Assembly (NCBI RefSeq): GCF_029813785.1
Contig: NZ_JARVKY010000021.1
Location: 1 to 64,000, forward strand
Source: Streptomyces sp. DH41
GTDB lineage: Bacteria > Actinomycetota > Actinomycetes > Streptomycetales > Streptomycetaceae
Direction of reading: 5' to 3'
Length of the DNA: 64,000 nt
Both the position numbers and the translations under genes were made by a program. Positions 1 to 8,419 of the stretch are shown here, in pieces (the first letter of the stretch is position 1; every line of letters begins with the position of its first letter). The notes under the pieces are model-generated. The model was not told the origin of the DNA and made no database searches. It was given only the letters and a program-made list of their open reading frames with translations.

Positions 1-48
1 ATCCTGCCGCGCCCCCCACACGTCCGCGCCCCTCAGCCCTCCGCGTTC

Positions 49-1077
49 CTAGGAACGAGGTGACGCGGTCGAGGCGCGCGGGACGAGGGACGGTGTCGCC
101 ACCGGCTGGGAGGCGACCTCCCGGCCACCGAGGACCTCGAACAGCACGCGGGTGACCTGGGCCCCGAAGCCGTGCACGTCGTGGCTCATCGCGGACAGCG
201 TCGGATGGGTCAGTCGGCACAGCTGGGAGTCGTCCCAGGCCAGCAGCGACAGGTCGTCCGGCACCGAGATGCCCATCTCGGCGGCGACGCCGAGTCCGGC
301 GACCGCCATGATGTCGTTGTCGTAGAGGATCGCCGTGGGCCGCTCCCGGGCCAGCAGCAGGGAGCGGGTGGCGCGTGCTCCCTCGTCGCCCGAGAAGCTC
401 GTCTCCGCGTGCGGGCCGCTCTCGAGGCCGAGTTCCCTCATGGTCTGTTCGAAGGCGGTCGTCCTGATGGCGCTGTGTCCCAGGCCGCGGGGGCCGCCCA
501 CGTGTGCGATGCGCCGGTGTCCCAACGCCGCCAGATAACGCACCGCCTCGCCGACGGCGGCGGCGTCGTCGGTCCAGACCGAGGGGAAGCCTCCGGTCAG
601 GGACGGGTGTCCGACCGCCACGGCGGGCAGGCCCAGCTTCCGCAGCGGCTCGACACGCGGGTCCTCCCGGTGGAAGTCGACCAGGATCGAGCCGCCGATC
701 TGCCGCTCCCTCCACCAGCGCTCCTGCAGGCCGATCTCCTCCTCCAGCGAGTCGACCAGCCGCAGCAGCAACGAGCAGTCCCGCTCGGCCAGCACGCTCT
801 CGATGCCGGAGATGAACTCCATGTAGAAGGGCTCCAGGCCCAGCAGTCGGGCCGGCCGGCAGATGGCCAGCCCGACGGTGTCGACCGACTGCCGGGACAG
901 GCTGCGGGCCGAGGAGTTCGGCGCCCAGCCCAGTTGCCGCGCCGCCGCGAAGATCCGCTCCCGGGTGGGCTCGGAGACACCCGGCTTGTGGTTGAACGCC
1001 AGGGACACGGCACCCTTGGACACGCCCGCGACGGCGGCCACGTCCTTGATGGTGACGCGCTCGGACGGTGCGCTCAC
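49..1077 (-). CDS. LacI-family transcriptional regulator
   Basis: 342 aa, the usual length of the family. The N-terminus (residues about 8-55) is a classic LacI helix-turn-helix with TIKDVAAVAGVSKGAVSLAFN, followed by a periplasmic-binding-protein-like sensor domain (LGLEPFYMEFISGIESVL, later DNDIMAVAGLGVAAEMG and a C-terminal DDSQLCRLTHPTLSAM). It should bind DNA as a dimer and be released by a sugar ligand. Its ATG overlaps the last codons of the GH2 glycosidase upstream by 4 bp (ATGA type), so the two are co-transcribed on the minus strand. The divergent promoter region 3498-3766 carries two copies of TNNACCGGTNNA, the likely operators. Ligand is inferred to be a beta-mannoside from the linked GH2 enzyme; this is not shown directly. 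Confidence 0.93.
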   Translation of the reverse strand: MSAPSERVTIKDVAAVAGVSKGAVSLAFNHKPGVSEPTRERIFAAARQLGWAPNSSARSLSRQSVDTVGLAICRPARLLGLEPFYMEFISGIESVLAERDCSLLLRLVDSLEEEIGLQERWWRERQIGGSILVDFHREDPRVEPLRKLGLPAVAVGHPSLTGGFPSVWTDDAAAVGEAVRYLAALGHRRIAHVGGPRGLGHSAIRTTAFEQTMRELGLESGPHAETSFSGDEGARATRSLLLARERPTAILYDNDIMAVAGLGVAAEMGISVPDDLSLLAWDDSQLCRLTHPTLSAMSHDVHGFGAQVTRVLFEVLGGREVASQPVATPSLVPRASTASPRS

Positions 1078-3497
1078 GCCGGTTCCACGCAGTACAGCGC
1101 GGCGCGCACGGCGTTGGCTCCGGCCTCGGCGGCCCCCGTGACCCGAAGGCGGGCCCGTTCTCCGGGGAGGAGGGTGAGAAGTCCGCTGTCGCAGACCGCG
1201 TCCGGGCCGAGCCGGTCGGCCTGCAGGAGAAGGTCGCGTACCAGAGTGTGTGCTGTCACCACGACCTCGACACTACCCGTATCACCCCCGACGGGGGACT
1301 CCACGGCCACGTCGTAACGCGGAACCGGATACGCGAAGTCCTTGTCCGGCACGGGAAGGTGCAGCGCGCGCAGGCCGCCGTGGTCGGCGACGAGGAACTC
1401 CTTGCCCGACCGCTCGTCCGGTACCAGTTCCTCGGGCACACTCTGCCGGTGCACCGACCGGGGGCCGACGGCCACGTCGAGGACCAGGCTCGCCGCCTCG
1501 GTGCCGTCCGCCCGCATCCGGCGCAGTGTGACGGGCGCCTGCCACGGCTCGCCAGCCTGGTTGACGACGGCGAGCACCGGCCCGTCGGTGCCCGGCTGAA
1601 GGGTGAGGAGCCGGTCCGCGTAGACGCGGCGCAGCTCGTGGTAGAGGGGCTTGAGCCTTCCGTCGCCGTCGATGGCGGCCCAGGAGCTGACCGGCCAGCA
1701 GTCGTTGATCTGCCAGACGACGGTGCCGGCGCACACCGGCCAGTGCGCACGCCAGTGCTCGATACCGGCGGCGATCGCGCGGGCCTGCACGACCTGGGTG
1801 AGGTAGTGCCAGCGGTCGAAGTCGTCCTCGGGCAGGACGAAATGCCGTTCCACGCCGCGGTTCAGCTTGCCGTTGCCGTCCTCGGCCTTCTGGTGGTGCA
1901 GCATGCCGGGCGAGTCGGGAGCGAGTCGTTCGCCGGGCAGCGCCCGCCGCAGGGTCGCCATGGCGGGCGGTGCCTGCCAGCCGAACTCCGAGACGAAGCG
2001 GGGCACCGAGTCGCGGTACTCGGCGTAGTCCCGGCGGTTCCAGACCTCCCACGAGTGGTGGGTGCCGTGGGCGGGGTCGTTGGGGTGGTGGTCCCAGGAG
2101 CCGGACCAGGGGCTGCCCGCCGTGTAGGGGCGGGTCGGGTCGAGTTCGGCGACGACGCGTGGCAGCAGGTCCAGGTAGTAGCCGCCGCCCCATGAGTCGC
2201 CGGCGAGTCCGGGCTCCCAGTCCCAGTCGCGGAAGCCCCACAGGTTCTCGTTGTTGCCGTTCCACAGGACCAGGCTCGGGTGCGGCATCAGCCGGACAAC
2301 GTTGTCGCGGGCCTCGGCCTCCACCTCTCCGCGCAGCGGCTGCTCCTCCGGGTAGGCGGCGCAGGCGAAGAGGAAGTCCTGCCAGACCATGAGGCCCAGC
2401 TCGTCGCAGGCGTCGTAGAAGGCGTCGTCCTCGTAGATCCCGCCACCCCAGATCCGCACCAGGTCCACGCCCGCCTCGGCCGTCTGACGCAGCCGCGTGC
2501 GATACCGCTCGGGTGTGATCCGGGAGGGGAAGACGTCGTCAGGGATCCAGTTCACACCTCGGACGAAGACGCGTACGCCGTTGACGACGAAGGTGAATCC
2601 GGTGCCGTGCTCGTCCGCGGAGCGGTCCAGTTCCACGTTCCGGAAACCGATGCGCCGCTGCCAGGAGTCCAGCGGCTCCGTCTCCGGCCCGTCCTCGACC
2701 AGCACCACCTCCAGGTCGTAGAGCGGCTGCGCGCCGTAGCCGCGTGGCCACCACAGGGCGACGTCGGGTACGTCGAGTGTCAGCACGGCCCGCGTGCCGT
2801 CGACGGCCGCGTGGGCCTCGACACCGGCGACGGTGGCCCGGACGGTGAGAGAACGGTCCGTGCCCGCTTCCGTGCGCTCGACCTCGACGCGCACCTCGAC
2901 CCGGCCGGTAGCGCCCTCGACCGTCACCAGGGGACGCACCCCGGCCAGTCTCGCCGTCGACCAGCGCTCCAGCCGGACCGGACGCCAGATTCCGGCGGTC
3001 ACCAGTGTCGGGCCCCAGTCCCAGCCGAAGCTGCTCGCCATCTTGCGGATGTACTGGAAGGGCTCCGGGTAGACGTTGGGGCGTTCACCCGTCAGTGCCC
3101 GTACCGACGCGGCCTCGTCGTAGGCGGAGGCGAAGTCCACCTTCAGCAGGCCGTGGTGACCGGTGACGTCGAATCGGTGGTGGCGGTGCATGTTGCGGGT
3201 GCGTCCCAGCTCCCGCCCGTCCAGGGTGACGGTCGCGGCCGTGTCGAGTCCGTCGAAGACCAGATCGGTCCGCTCGTGGCCCTCCTCGGCGGTGTCGGTG
3301 GCCGCCACGTCCCGGACATAGGTCCAGGCACGCTGTCCGACCCACGCCACCTCCGGCTCGTTGACGCCGAGGAAGGGGTCCGGGATCAGGCCGGCCGTGA
3401 GCAGATCGGTGTGGACACAGCCGGGGACCTGGGCGGGCAGCAGGCTCTCGCCGTGGCGCAGGCTCCAGTCCTCGGTGAGCTGGACGACTTCCCTCAT
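1074..3497 (-). CDS. GH2 glycosidase, beta-mannosidase-like
   Basis: 807 aa cytoplasmic enzyme without a signal peptide. Layout is that of GH2 beta-mannosidases: N-terminal jelly-roll (VPGCVHTDLLTAGLIPDPF, residues about 23-43, is a hallmark of the mannosidase branch), an immunoglobulin-like domain, then a TIM barrel with the acid/base Glu in LWNGNNENLWG and the nucleophile Glu in FVSEFGWQAPP. Also VDLVRIWGGGIYEDDAFYDACDELGLMVWQDFLFAC. It would release mannose from manno-oligosaccharides taken up by the divergent ABC system. Start ATG at 3497 is preceded by AAAGGAG at 7-nt spacing. Co-transcribed with the LacI gene. A beta-glucuronidase or galactosidase is less likely given the N-terminal motif. 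Confidence 0.9.
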   Translation of the reverse strand: MREVVQLTEDWSLRHGESLLPAQVPGCVHTDLLTAGLIPDPFLGVNEPEVAWVGQRAWTYVRDVAATDTAEEGHERTDLVFDGLDTAATVTLDGRELGRTRNMHRHHRFDVTGHHGLLKVDFASAYDEAASVRALTGERPNVYPEPFQYIRKMASSFGWDWGPTLVTAGIWRPVRLERWSTARLAGVRPLVTVEGATGRVEVRVEVERTEAGTDRSLTVRATVAGVEAHAAVDGTRAVLTLDVPDVALWWPRGYGAQPLYDLEVVLVEDGPETEPLDSWQRRIGFRNVELDRSADEHGTGFTFVVNGVRVFVRGVNWIPDDVFPSRITPERYRTRLRQTAEAGVDLVRIWGGGIYEDDAFYDACDELGLMVWQDFLFACAAYPEEQPLRGEVEAEARDNVVRLMPHPSLVLWNGNNENLWGFRDWDWEPGLAGDSWGGGYYLDLLPRVVAELDPTRPYTAGSPWSGSWDHHPNDPAHGTHHSWEVWNRRDYAEYRDSVPRFVSEFGWQAPPAMATLRRALPGERLAPDSPGMLHHQKAEDGNGKLNRGVERHFVLPEDDFDRWHYLTQVVQARAIAAGIEHWRAHWPVCAGTVVWQINDCWPVSSWAAIDGDGRLKPLYHELRRVYADRLLTLQPGTDGPVLAVVNQAGEPWQAPVTLRRMRADGTEAASLVLDVAVGPRSVHRQSVPEELVPDERSGKEFLVADHGGLRALHLPVPDKDFAYPVPRYDVAVESPVGGDTGSVEVVVTAHTLVRDLLLQADRLGPDAVCDSGLLTLLPGERARLRVTGAAEAGANAVRAALYCVEPA

Positions 3498-3565
3498 GTG
3501 CGGCTCCTTTAGGCGGGACGGGCCCCGTTACATGTGCGACGCGGCCTAACCTAACCTCACACAAG

Positions 3566-3577
3566 TGAACCGGTCTA
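3566..3577. promoter_or_regulatory. LacI-type operator, copy 1
   Basis: TGAACCGGTCTA fits the palindrome TNNACCGGTNNA centred on CCGG, a common arrangement for actinobacterial LacI proteins. It lies 69 bp upstream of the GH2 start, in the promoter region shared with the binding-protein gene. Assignment to the linked LacI protein is inference. Confidence 0.5.
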
Positions 3578-3686
3578 GCCCACCTCTCTTGACAAGATCC
3601 ACCGCCACGCCACAGTAAGTACCAGCGGCATCCGGCGCAGCCATTCACCGCGGGTAACGATTAAGTATCGCGGTGCGACGCTTAGC

Positions 3687-3698
3687 TTTACCGGTTCA
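3687..3698. promoter_or_regulatory. LacI-type operator, copy 2
   Basis: TTTACCGGTTCA also fits TNNACCGGTNNA and, read on the other strand, shares TGAACCGGT with copy 1. It lies 69 bp upstream of the solute-binding-protein ATG. The two copies stand symmetrically with respect to the two divergent genes, which suggests joint repression. Confidence 0.5.
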
Positions 3699-3766
3699 AG
3701 GACGCCTGACATAGTCGCCGACAACCACCGCAGCCCGAGCCGTAATCCTTGGAAGGAGCTGGGCAC

Positions 3767-5089
3767 ATGGGGAAGAGGACGCTGGGCGTCGCTCTGCTGA
3801 CCACCGCGATGCTGACCGTCGCGGGGTGTGGCGGGGGCGGGAGCCCGAACGCCGACGAGACCGCCGCCGCGCCGGTGAACCCGGAGGGCGTCTCGGGGGA
3901 CATCACCGTCCTGACCAATCGCACCGACCTGATCCAGGACGGGACGATGAAGAAGTACGCCGCCGAGTTCAACAAGACCTACCCCGAGGTGAAGGTCAAG
4001 TTCGAGGGCCTCACCGACTACGAGGGTGAGGTGAAGATCCGTATGAACACGGAGGACTACGGCGACGTCCTGCTCATCCCCGCGGTGATCGCCAAGGGCG
4101 ACTACCCCAAGTTCTTCGCACCGCTCGGCGACACGTCGACGATGAAGAGCACCTACCGCTTCACCGACAAGACCGACGTCGACGGCAAGACCTACGGGAT
4201 CGCCACCTTCGGCACCGCCAACGGCTTCGTCTACAACAAGGCGGTGTGGGAGAAGGCCGGCATCACCGAATGGCCGACGACGACCCAGCGGTTCATGGCA
4301 GACCTGAAGGCCGTCAAGGAGAAGACGGACGCCACCCCTTACTACACCAACTTCAAGGACGGCTGGCCGCTCAGCAGCCCCTGGACCAACAGCGTCGGGT
4401 CGGTCGGCTGCGACACCCGGGCTTCGGACAAGCTGGCCGCGATGGACAAGCCCTGGGAGAAGGGCACGGAGCTGAACGTGCTCGACACCCTGCTCCACGA
4501 CATCGTGCACGAGAAGCTGTCGGAGAAGGACCCGGCCACCACCAACTGGGAGAGCTCGAAGACCCAGCTGGCCAAGGGTGAGGTGGGCAGCATGATGCTC
4601 GGCTCCTGGGCCATCAACCAGTTCCGGGACGCGGCCGAGAAGGCCGGCCAGAACCCCGACGACATCGGCTTCATGCCCGTGCCGGCGCAGACGGGCGGCA
4701 CGTTCTGCGCGACCCTGGTCTCCGACTACCAGCAGGCCGTCAACATCCACTCCGACCACAAGAGCGCGGCCCGGGCCTGGATCGACTGGTTCACCGAGGA
4801 GTCGGGCTACTCGGCCAAGGAGGGCGCCGTCTCCGCCCTGAAGGCCGACGCCATGCCCGCCACCCTCAAGGGCTACGTTGACAACGATGTCAAGATGGTG
4901 GAGCGCTCCGAGGCGAAGACCGCCGAGGTCAACGCCATCGACAACGCCTCCGAGATCGGCCTGGCCAAGCCGGACTACCGCCAGAAGCTGATCGACATCG
5001 CCCGCGGTGCCGTGGACGGGTCGCTCGACGGCTACTTCGACGAGCTGAACAAGCGCTGGTCCGAGGCCAGGCAGATGGCCGGCTCCTGA
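3767..5089 (+). CDS. Sugar ABC transporter solute-binding lipoprotein
   Basis: 440 aa. MGKRTLGVALLTTAMLTVAGC is a lipoprotein signal peptide with the lipidated Cys at residue 21, so the mature protein is anchored on the outer face of the membrane. The rest is a family-1 extracellular sugar-binding protein (ITVLTNRTDLIQDGTMKKYAAEFNKTYPEVKVKFEG; later GEVGSMMLGSWAINQF). Start chosen at ATG 3767 because GGAAGGAG lies 7 nt upstream; an in-frame TTG at 3749 has no such site and would lengthen the signal peptide. Followed by two permease genes on the same strand; no ATPase gene is present, as in Streptomyces systems energised by the shared MsiK ATPase. Substrate probably a manno-oligosaccharide, inferred from the divergent GH2 gene. 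Confidence 0.92.
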   Translation: MGKRTLGVALLTTAMLTVAGCGGGGSPNADETAAAPVNPEGVSGDITVLTNRTDLIQDGTMKKYAAEFNKTYPEVKVKFEGLTDYEGEVKIRMNTEDYGDVLLIPAVIAKGDYPKFFAPLGDTSTMKSTYRFTDKTDVDGKTYGIATFGTANGFVYNKAVWEKAGITEWPTTTQRFMADLKAVKEKTDATPYYTNFKDGWPLSSPWTNSVGSVGCDTRASDKLAAMDKPWEKGTELNVLDTLLHDIVHEKLSEKDPATTNWESSKTQLAKGEVGSMMLGSWAINQFRDAAEKAGQNPDDIGFMPVPAQTGGTFCATLVSDYQQAVNIHSDHKSAARAWIDWFTEESGYSAKEGAVSALKADAMPATLKGYVDNDVKMVERSEAKTAEVNAIDNASEIGLAKPDYRQKLIDIARGAVDGSLDGYFDELNKRWSEARQMAGS

Positions 5090-5177
5090 TCCGGCTTCCA
5101 GCCGGGCCCCTCCCCGCCGACGGGAGGGGCCCCCGCCCCAGTGCCCTCAGCGGACGACGAAAGGCCCTGGCCCCGCA

Positions 5178-6152
5178 ATGACCCGCACCGCATCCACCGC
5201 ATCCCCGCCCGCTCCGGCCGCCGAGCCGGGCCGGACCGGCAAGAGTCACTCCCGGCGCCGCACGCCGGGTGCCGCCTCGTGGCGTGACCGGCCGTCGCGC
5301 CGTATCACCCCGTGGCTGTTCCTTCTGGCCCCTCTCGTCCTGCTGGTCACGTTCACCTACGTGCCGGTGGGAAACATGATCTATTACAGCTTCACCGACT
5401 GGGACGGCGTCAGCCCCGACCGGAACTTCGTCGGCGGCGAGAACTACACCGAGCTGTTCACCCGGCCCGAACTCTTCAAGGTCTTCGCGGTCAGCCTCTA
5501 CTACCTGGCGGCGTCCGCCGTACAGATCGTCGTCGCCCTCTACTTCGCGGCGGTCCTCAGCTTCGACCTGCGCTTCAGGAACCTGTTCAAGGGCATCCTG
5601 TTCTTCCCCTACCTGATCAACGGGGTCGCGATCGGCTTCGTCTTCCTGTACTTCTTCCAGGACGGTGGCACCCTCGACTCGGTCCTGTCCTGGTTCGGCG
5701 CCGACCCCGACCACGCGTGGCTGGGCAGTCCCGAGTCCGCCAACACCTCGCTCGCGGGCGTGTCCGTGTGGCGCTTCACCGGACTGAACTTCGTCCTGTT
5801 CCTCGGCGCGATCCAGTCGATCCCCGGCGAGCTCTACGAGGCCGCCGAACTCGACGGCGCGACCCGGTGGCAGCAGTTCCGGCACATCATCGCGCCGAGT
5901 ATCCGCCCGGTGCTGAGCCTCAGCGTCATCCTGGCGATCTCCGGCTCACTGTCCGTCTTCGAGATCCCGTACATCATGACCGGCGGCGCGACCGAGACCT
6001 CGACCTTCGTCATCCAGACGGTGAAGTTCGCCTTCCAGTTCAACAAGACCGGCCTGGCGTCCGCGTGCGCCGTGGTGCTGCTGGTCATCATCCTGCTGAT
6101 CACCTGGATCCAGCGCCGCATCGTGCCCGACGAGAAGGTGGACCTCGTATGA
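5178..6152 (+). CDS. Sugar ABC permease, MalF-type
   Basis: 324 aa integral membrane protein. A polar N-terminal tail of about 48 residues is followed by six predicted membrane spans starting at ITPWLFLLAPLVLLVTFTYV. The cytoplasmic EAA loop reads YEAAELDGATRWQQF, the coupling site for the ABC ATPase. It is the first of two permeases of the importer and its stop codon overlaps the ATG of the second by ATGA, implying translational coupling and heterodimer formation. Confidence 0.92.
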   Translation: MTRTASTASPPAPAAEPGRTGKSHSRRRTPGAASWRDRPSRRITPWLFLLAPLVLLVTFTYVPVGNMIYYSFTDWDGVSPDRNFVGGENYTELFTRPELFKVFAVSLYYLAASAVQIVVALYFAAVLSFDLRFRNLFKGILFFPYLINGVAIGFVFLYFFQDGGTLDSVLSWFGADPDHAWLGSPESANTSLAGVSVWRFTGLNFVLFLGAIQSIPGELYEAAELDGATRWQQFRHIIAPSIRPVLSLSVILAISGSLSVFEIPYIMTGGATETSTFVIQTVKFAFQFNKTGLASACAVVLLVIILLITWIQRRIVPDEKVDLV

Positions 6153-7012
6153 CCATCACCGCCCCCGCCCAGGACCGGCCCCGCCGGCGCCTCCGCGTCG
6201 GCACCGCGCTCACCTACCTGTCGCTGATCGTCGCCTCCCTGGTCGTCCTGGTCCCACTCCTCGTGGTCTTCCTGACCTCACTGAAGTCCTACGGCGAGAT
6301 CTCCGACGGACAGGGCGCCCTGTCCCTGCCGGACGACTGGCTGAACTTCTCCAACTACGCCACCGCGTTCACCGACGGCCACATGCTGACGGCCTTCGGC
6401 AACACGGCCTTCATCCTGCTGTTCTCCATCACCGGAACCGTGATCATCGGCTCCATGACGGCGTACGCCATCGACCGCTTCGACTTCCGCTTCAAGAAGC
6501 TCGTCATGGCGCTGTTCCTGATCGCCACCCTGGTGCCGGCCGTGACCACCCAGGTCGCCACCTTCCAGGTCGTCAACAGCTTCGGCCTGTTCGACACCCG
6601 CTGGGCCCCGATCCTGCTCTACATGGGCACCGACATCGTGTCGATCTACATCTTCCTGCAGTTCATCCGCGGGATCCCCAGGTCCCTCGACGAGGCGGCG
6701 CGGCTCGACGGCGCCAACTCCTTCACCATCTACCGGAAGATCATCTTTCCGCTGCTCAAGCCGGCGATCGCCACCGTGGTCATCATCAAGGGCATCACCA
6801 CGTACAACGACTTCTACATCCCGTTCCTGTACATGCCCTCCGAGGAACTCGGGACCATGTCGACGGCCCTGTTCCGCTTCAAGGGACCGTTCGGCGCGCA
6901 CTGGGAGAACATCTCCGCCGGAGCCATTCTCGTGATCGTGCCCACTCTGGTGATATTCCTCTTCCTCCAGCGCTACATCTACAACGGGTTCGCGCAGGGG
7001 GCCACGAAGTAG
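6149..7012 (+). CDS. Sugar ABC permease, MalG-type
   Basis: 287 aa, six spans, EAA loop DEAARLDGANSFTIYRK. Start ATG at 6149 overlaps the preceding stop (ATGA). Ends with the short C-terminal tail YIYNGFAQGATK typical of MalG-like subunits. Last gene of the three-gene transport operon. Confidence 0.92.
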   Translation: MTITAPAQDRPRRRLRVGTALTYLSLIVASLVVLVPLLVVFLTSLKSYGEISDGQGALSLPDDWLNFSNYATAFTDGHMLTAFGNTAFILLFSITGTVIIGSMTAYAIDRFDFRFKKLVMALFLIATLVPAVTTQVATFQVVNSFGLFDTRWAPILLYMGTDIVSIYIFLQFIRGIPRSLDEAARLDGANSFTIYRKIIFPLLKPAIATVVIIKGITTYNDFYIPFLYMPSEELGTMSTALFRFKGPFGAHWENISAGAILVIVPTLVIFLFLQRYIYNGFAQGATK

Positions 7013-7054
7013 CGGGTCCCGGGTGTCCGAGGGGCGGAGGCGTCTTCGCGCCTG

Positions 7055-7085
7055 CGGGCGGGCCGATTCCGGCCGGCCTGCGCCC
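7055..7085 (+). terminator. Possible terminator after transport operon
   Basis: A GC-rich hairpin with core GGCCGATTCCGGCC (7061-7074) lies about 50 bp after the MalG stop. There is no T-run, so it is only a plausible terminator of the Streptomyces type. Confidence 0.3.
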
Positions 7086-7136
7086 CGCCTCTCCGCCGCT
7101 CCGCCCTCACGACGGTCACCCGCGGTCGGTTCCTGG

Positions 7137-7457
7137 TCATGGCCGGGCTCCCCGTCGGGCGCGCGGGGCGTCCTCGCGGTGGAGCACGAGGTGCTCGTGG
7201 AAGAGAACGCCGTCGCGGACATCGCCGGTGGCGGTGAAGCCGGTGTCGTCGACGTAGTCGAGGTGGCTGCCGGTGACGGTGTAGCGGCCGGTGTAGGCGC
7301 TTCGGCGGTTGCCCCGGGCCTCGTCGTAGCGGCCGTTCGGCAGCAGTTCCTGACGGATGCAGCCGTCCTCGGTCACCCACATCCCGACGTACGGGTGCGG
7401 GTCGCCGGGCACGTCGTTGCTGGGCATGTCGTTGCTGGGCACGTCGTTGTCGGTCAT
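7137..7457 (-). CDS. Atu4866-domain protein, cytosolic form
   Basis: 106 aa from ATG 7457. Most of the protein is the Atu4866 fold: PHPYVGMWVTEDGCIRQELL, PNGRYDEARGNRRSAYTG, then YTVTGSHLDYVDDTGFTATG. Function of the family is not established; a lipocalin-like small beta-barrel is known structurally for the founding member. The N-terminus contains a 5-residue repeat, (V/M)PSND three times, encoded by a 15-bp tandem repeat at 7409-7454. The start is uncertain: no strong ribosome site precedes 7457 and the frame stays open to 7535. A lipoprotein paralogue lies at 10597-11079. Confidence 0.7.
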   Translation of the reverse strand: MTDNDVPSNDMPSNDVPGDPHPYVGMWVTEDGCIRQELLPNGRYDEARGNRRSAYTGRYTVTGSHLDYVDDTGFTATGDVRDGVLFHEHLVLHREDAPRARRGARP

Positions 7458-7640
7458 GGTTCTACTCTCGGCCCCGCGACGGGACGCGACCAGGCCGCCG
7501 TCCCCCCGGGTGCGGGCTTCCCGGGTGCCGCGCACCCACCGTCCGCACGGTCGTGATCACCGTCCCGCCACCCGAGCGGCCGCCGGGACCGATCCTCGGA
7601 GGTGGCGGGTCACCGTGCGCCGCACGTGCGGGTGTGCCTC

Positions 7641-8336
7641 TCAGGCGGTGGGCGTCCCCGACGGGCGGATCAGTCCGCTCTCGTAGGCGAAGATGGTCGC
7701 CTGCACGCGGTCCCGTAGAGCCAGTTTGCTGAGCACCGCGCTGACGTGCACCTTCACCGTGCCCACGGCCAGCCTCAGACGCGCTCCGATCTCCGCGTTG
7801 CTCAGGCCCGTGGCCACCAGGACCAGGATCTCGCGCTCGCGCTGGGTCAGGCGGTCCACGGCTCCGGCGGCCTCCGCGTGGACCGGGGCCCCTCGGGAGA
7901 AGGCCGCTATCAGACGTCGCGTGACCGCGGGGGCGAGGACGCCGTCCCCGGAGGCGACGACCCGTATCGCGGACAGCAGATCGTCCGGCTCGGAATCCTT
8001 GAGCAGGAAGCCGGAGGCTCCGGCACGCAACGCGTCGTAGACGTAGGCATCGAGGTCGAACGTGGTGAGCACGAGGACTCTGCTACGACCGCTGTGACGG
8101 GTGATCAGCCGGGTGGCCGTCAGGCCGTCCATACCGGGCATCCGGATGTCCATCAGCACCAGGTCGGGGGCGAGTTCGGCCGCCATCGACACGGCCGCGT
8201 CCCCGTCCGCGGCCTCGCCGACCACGGTCATGTCGACCTCGGCGTCCAGGATCGCGGCGAAACCCGCTCGGACGATCGCCTGATCGTCCACGACCAGCAC
8301 ACGTATGGTGATGGCGCCTCTCCTTGCCTGGCTCAC
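7641..8336 (-). CDS. NarL/FixJ-type response regulator
   Basis: About 231 aa from the GTG at 8336. Receiver domain with VLVVDDQAIVRAGF, phospho-acceptor Asp in LVLMDIRMPGMDG and the conserved Thr/Lys (TTFD, LLKD); C-terminal LuxR HTH with LTQREREILVLVATGLSNAEIGARL. Works with the kinase encoded just upstream on the same strand. The start is odd: a good AAGGAGA site sits 7 nt before an ATC codon (8312-8310) exactly where homologues usually begin (ITIRVLVVDD here, usually MTIRVL). Either ATC is used as a rare start, the GTG at 8336 is used, or translation begins at a downstream GTG. Confidence 0.9.
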   Translation of the reverse strand: MSQARRGAITIRVLVVDDQAIVRAGFAAILDAEVDMTVVGEAADGDAAVSMAAELAPDLVLMDIRMPGMDGLTATRLITRHSGRSRVLVLTTFDLDAYVYDALRAGASGFLLKDSEPDDLLSAIRVVASGDGVLAPAVTRRLIAAFSRGAPVHAEAAGAVDRLTQREREILVLVATGLSNAEIGARLRLAVGTVKVHVSAVLSKLALRDRVQATIFAYESGLIRPSGTPTA

Positions 8337-8419
8337 GCGGGGACCGTCGCCTGCGCCACATCTTCCCACGGAGGGGTTGGGCAGTGGCGTGTCGGCCCTC
8401 CCCTTCCAGGTACGGGGGT

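Noticed and set aside
3544..3556. CCTAACCTAACC as telomere repeat or iron box
   Set aside because: Only the left 11 of 19 bases of the DmdR/IdeR iron box fit, and Streptomyces telomeres do not use this repeat.
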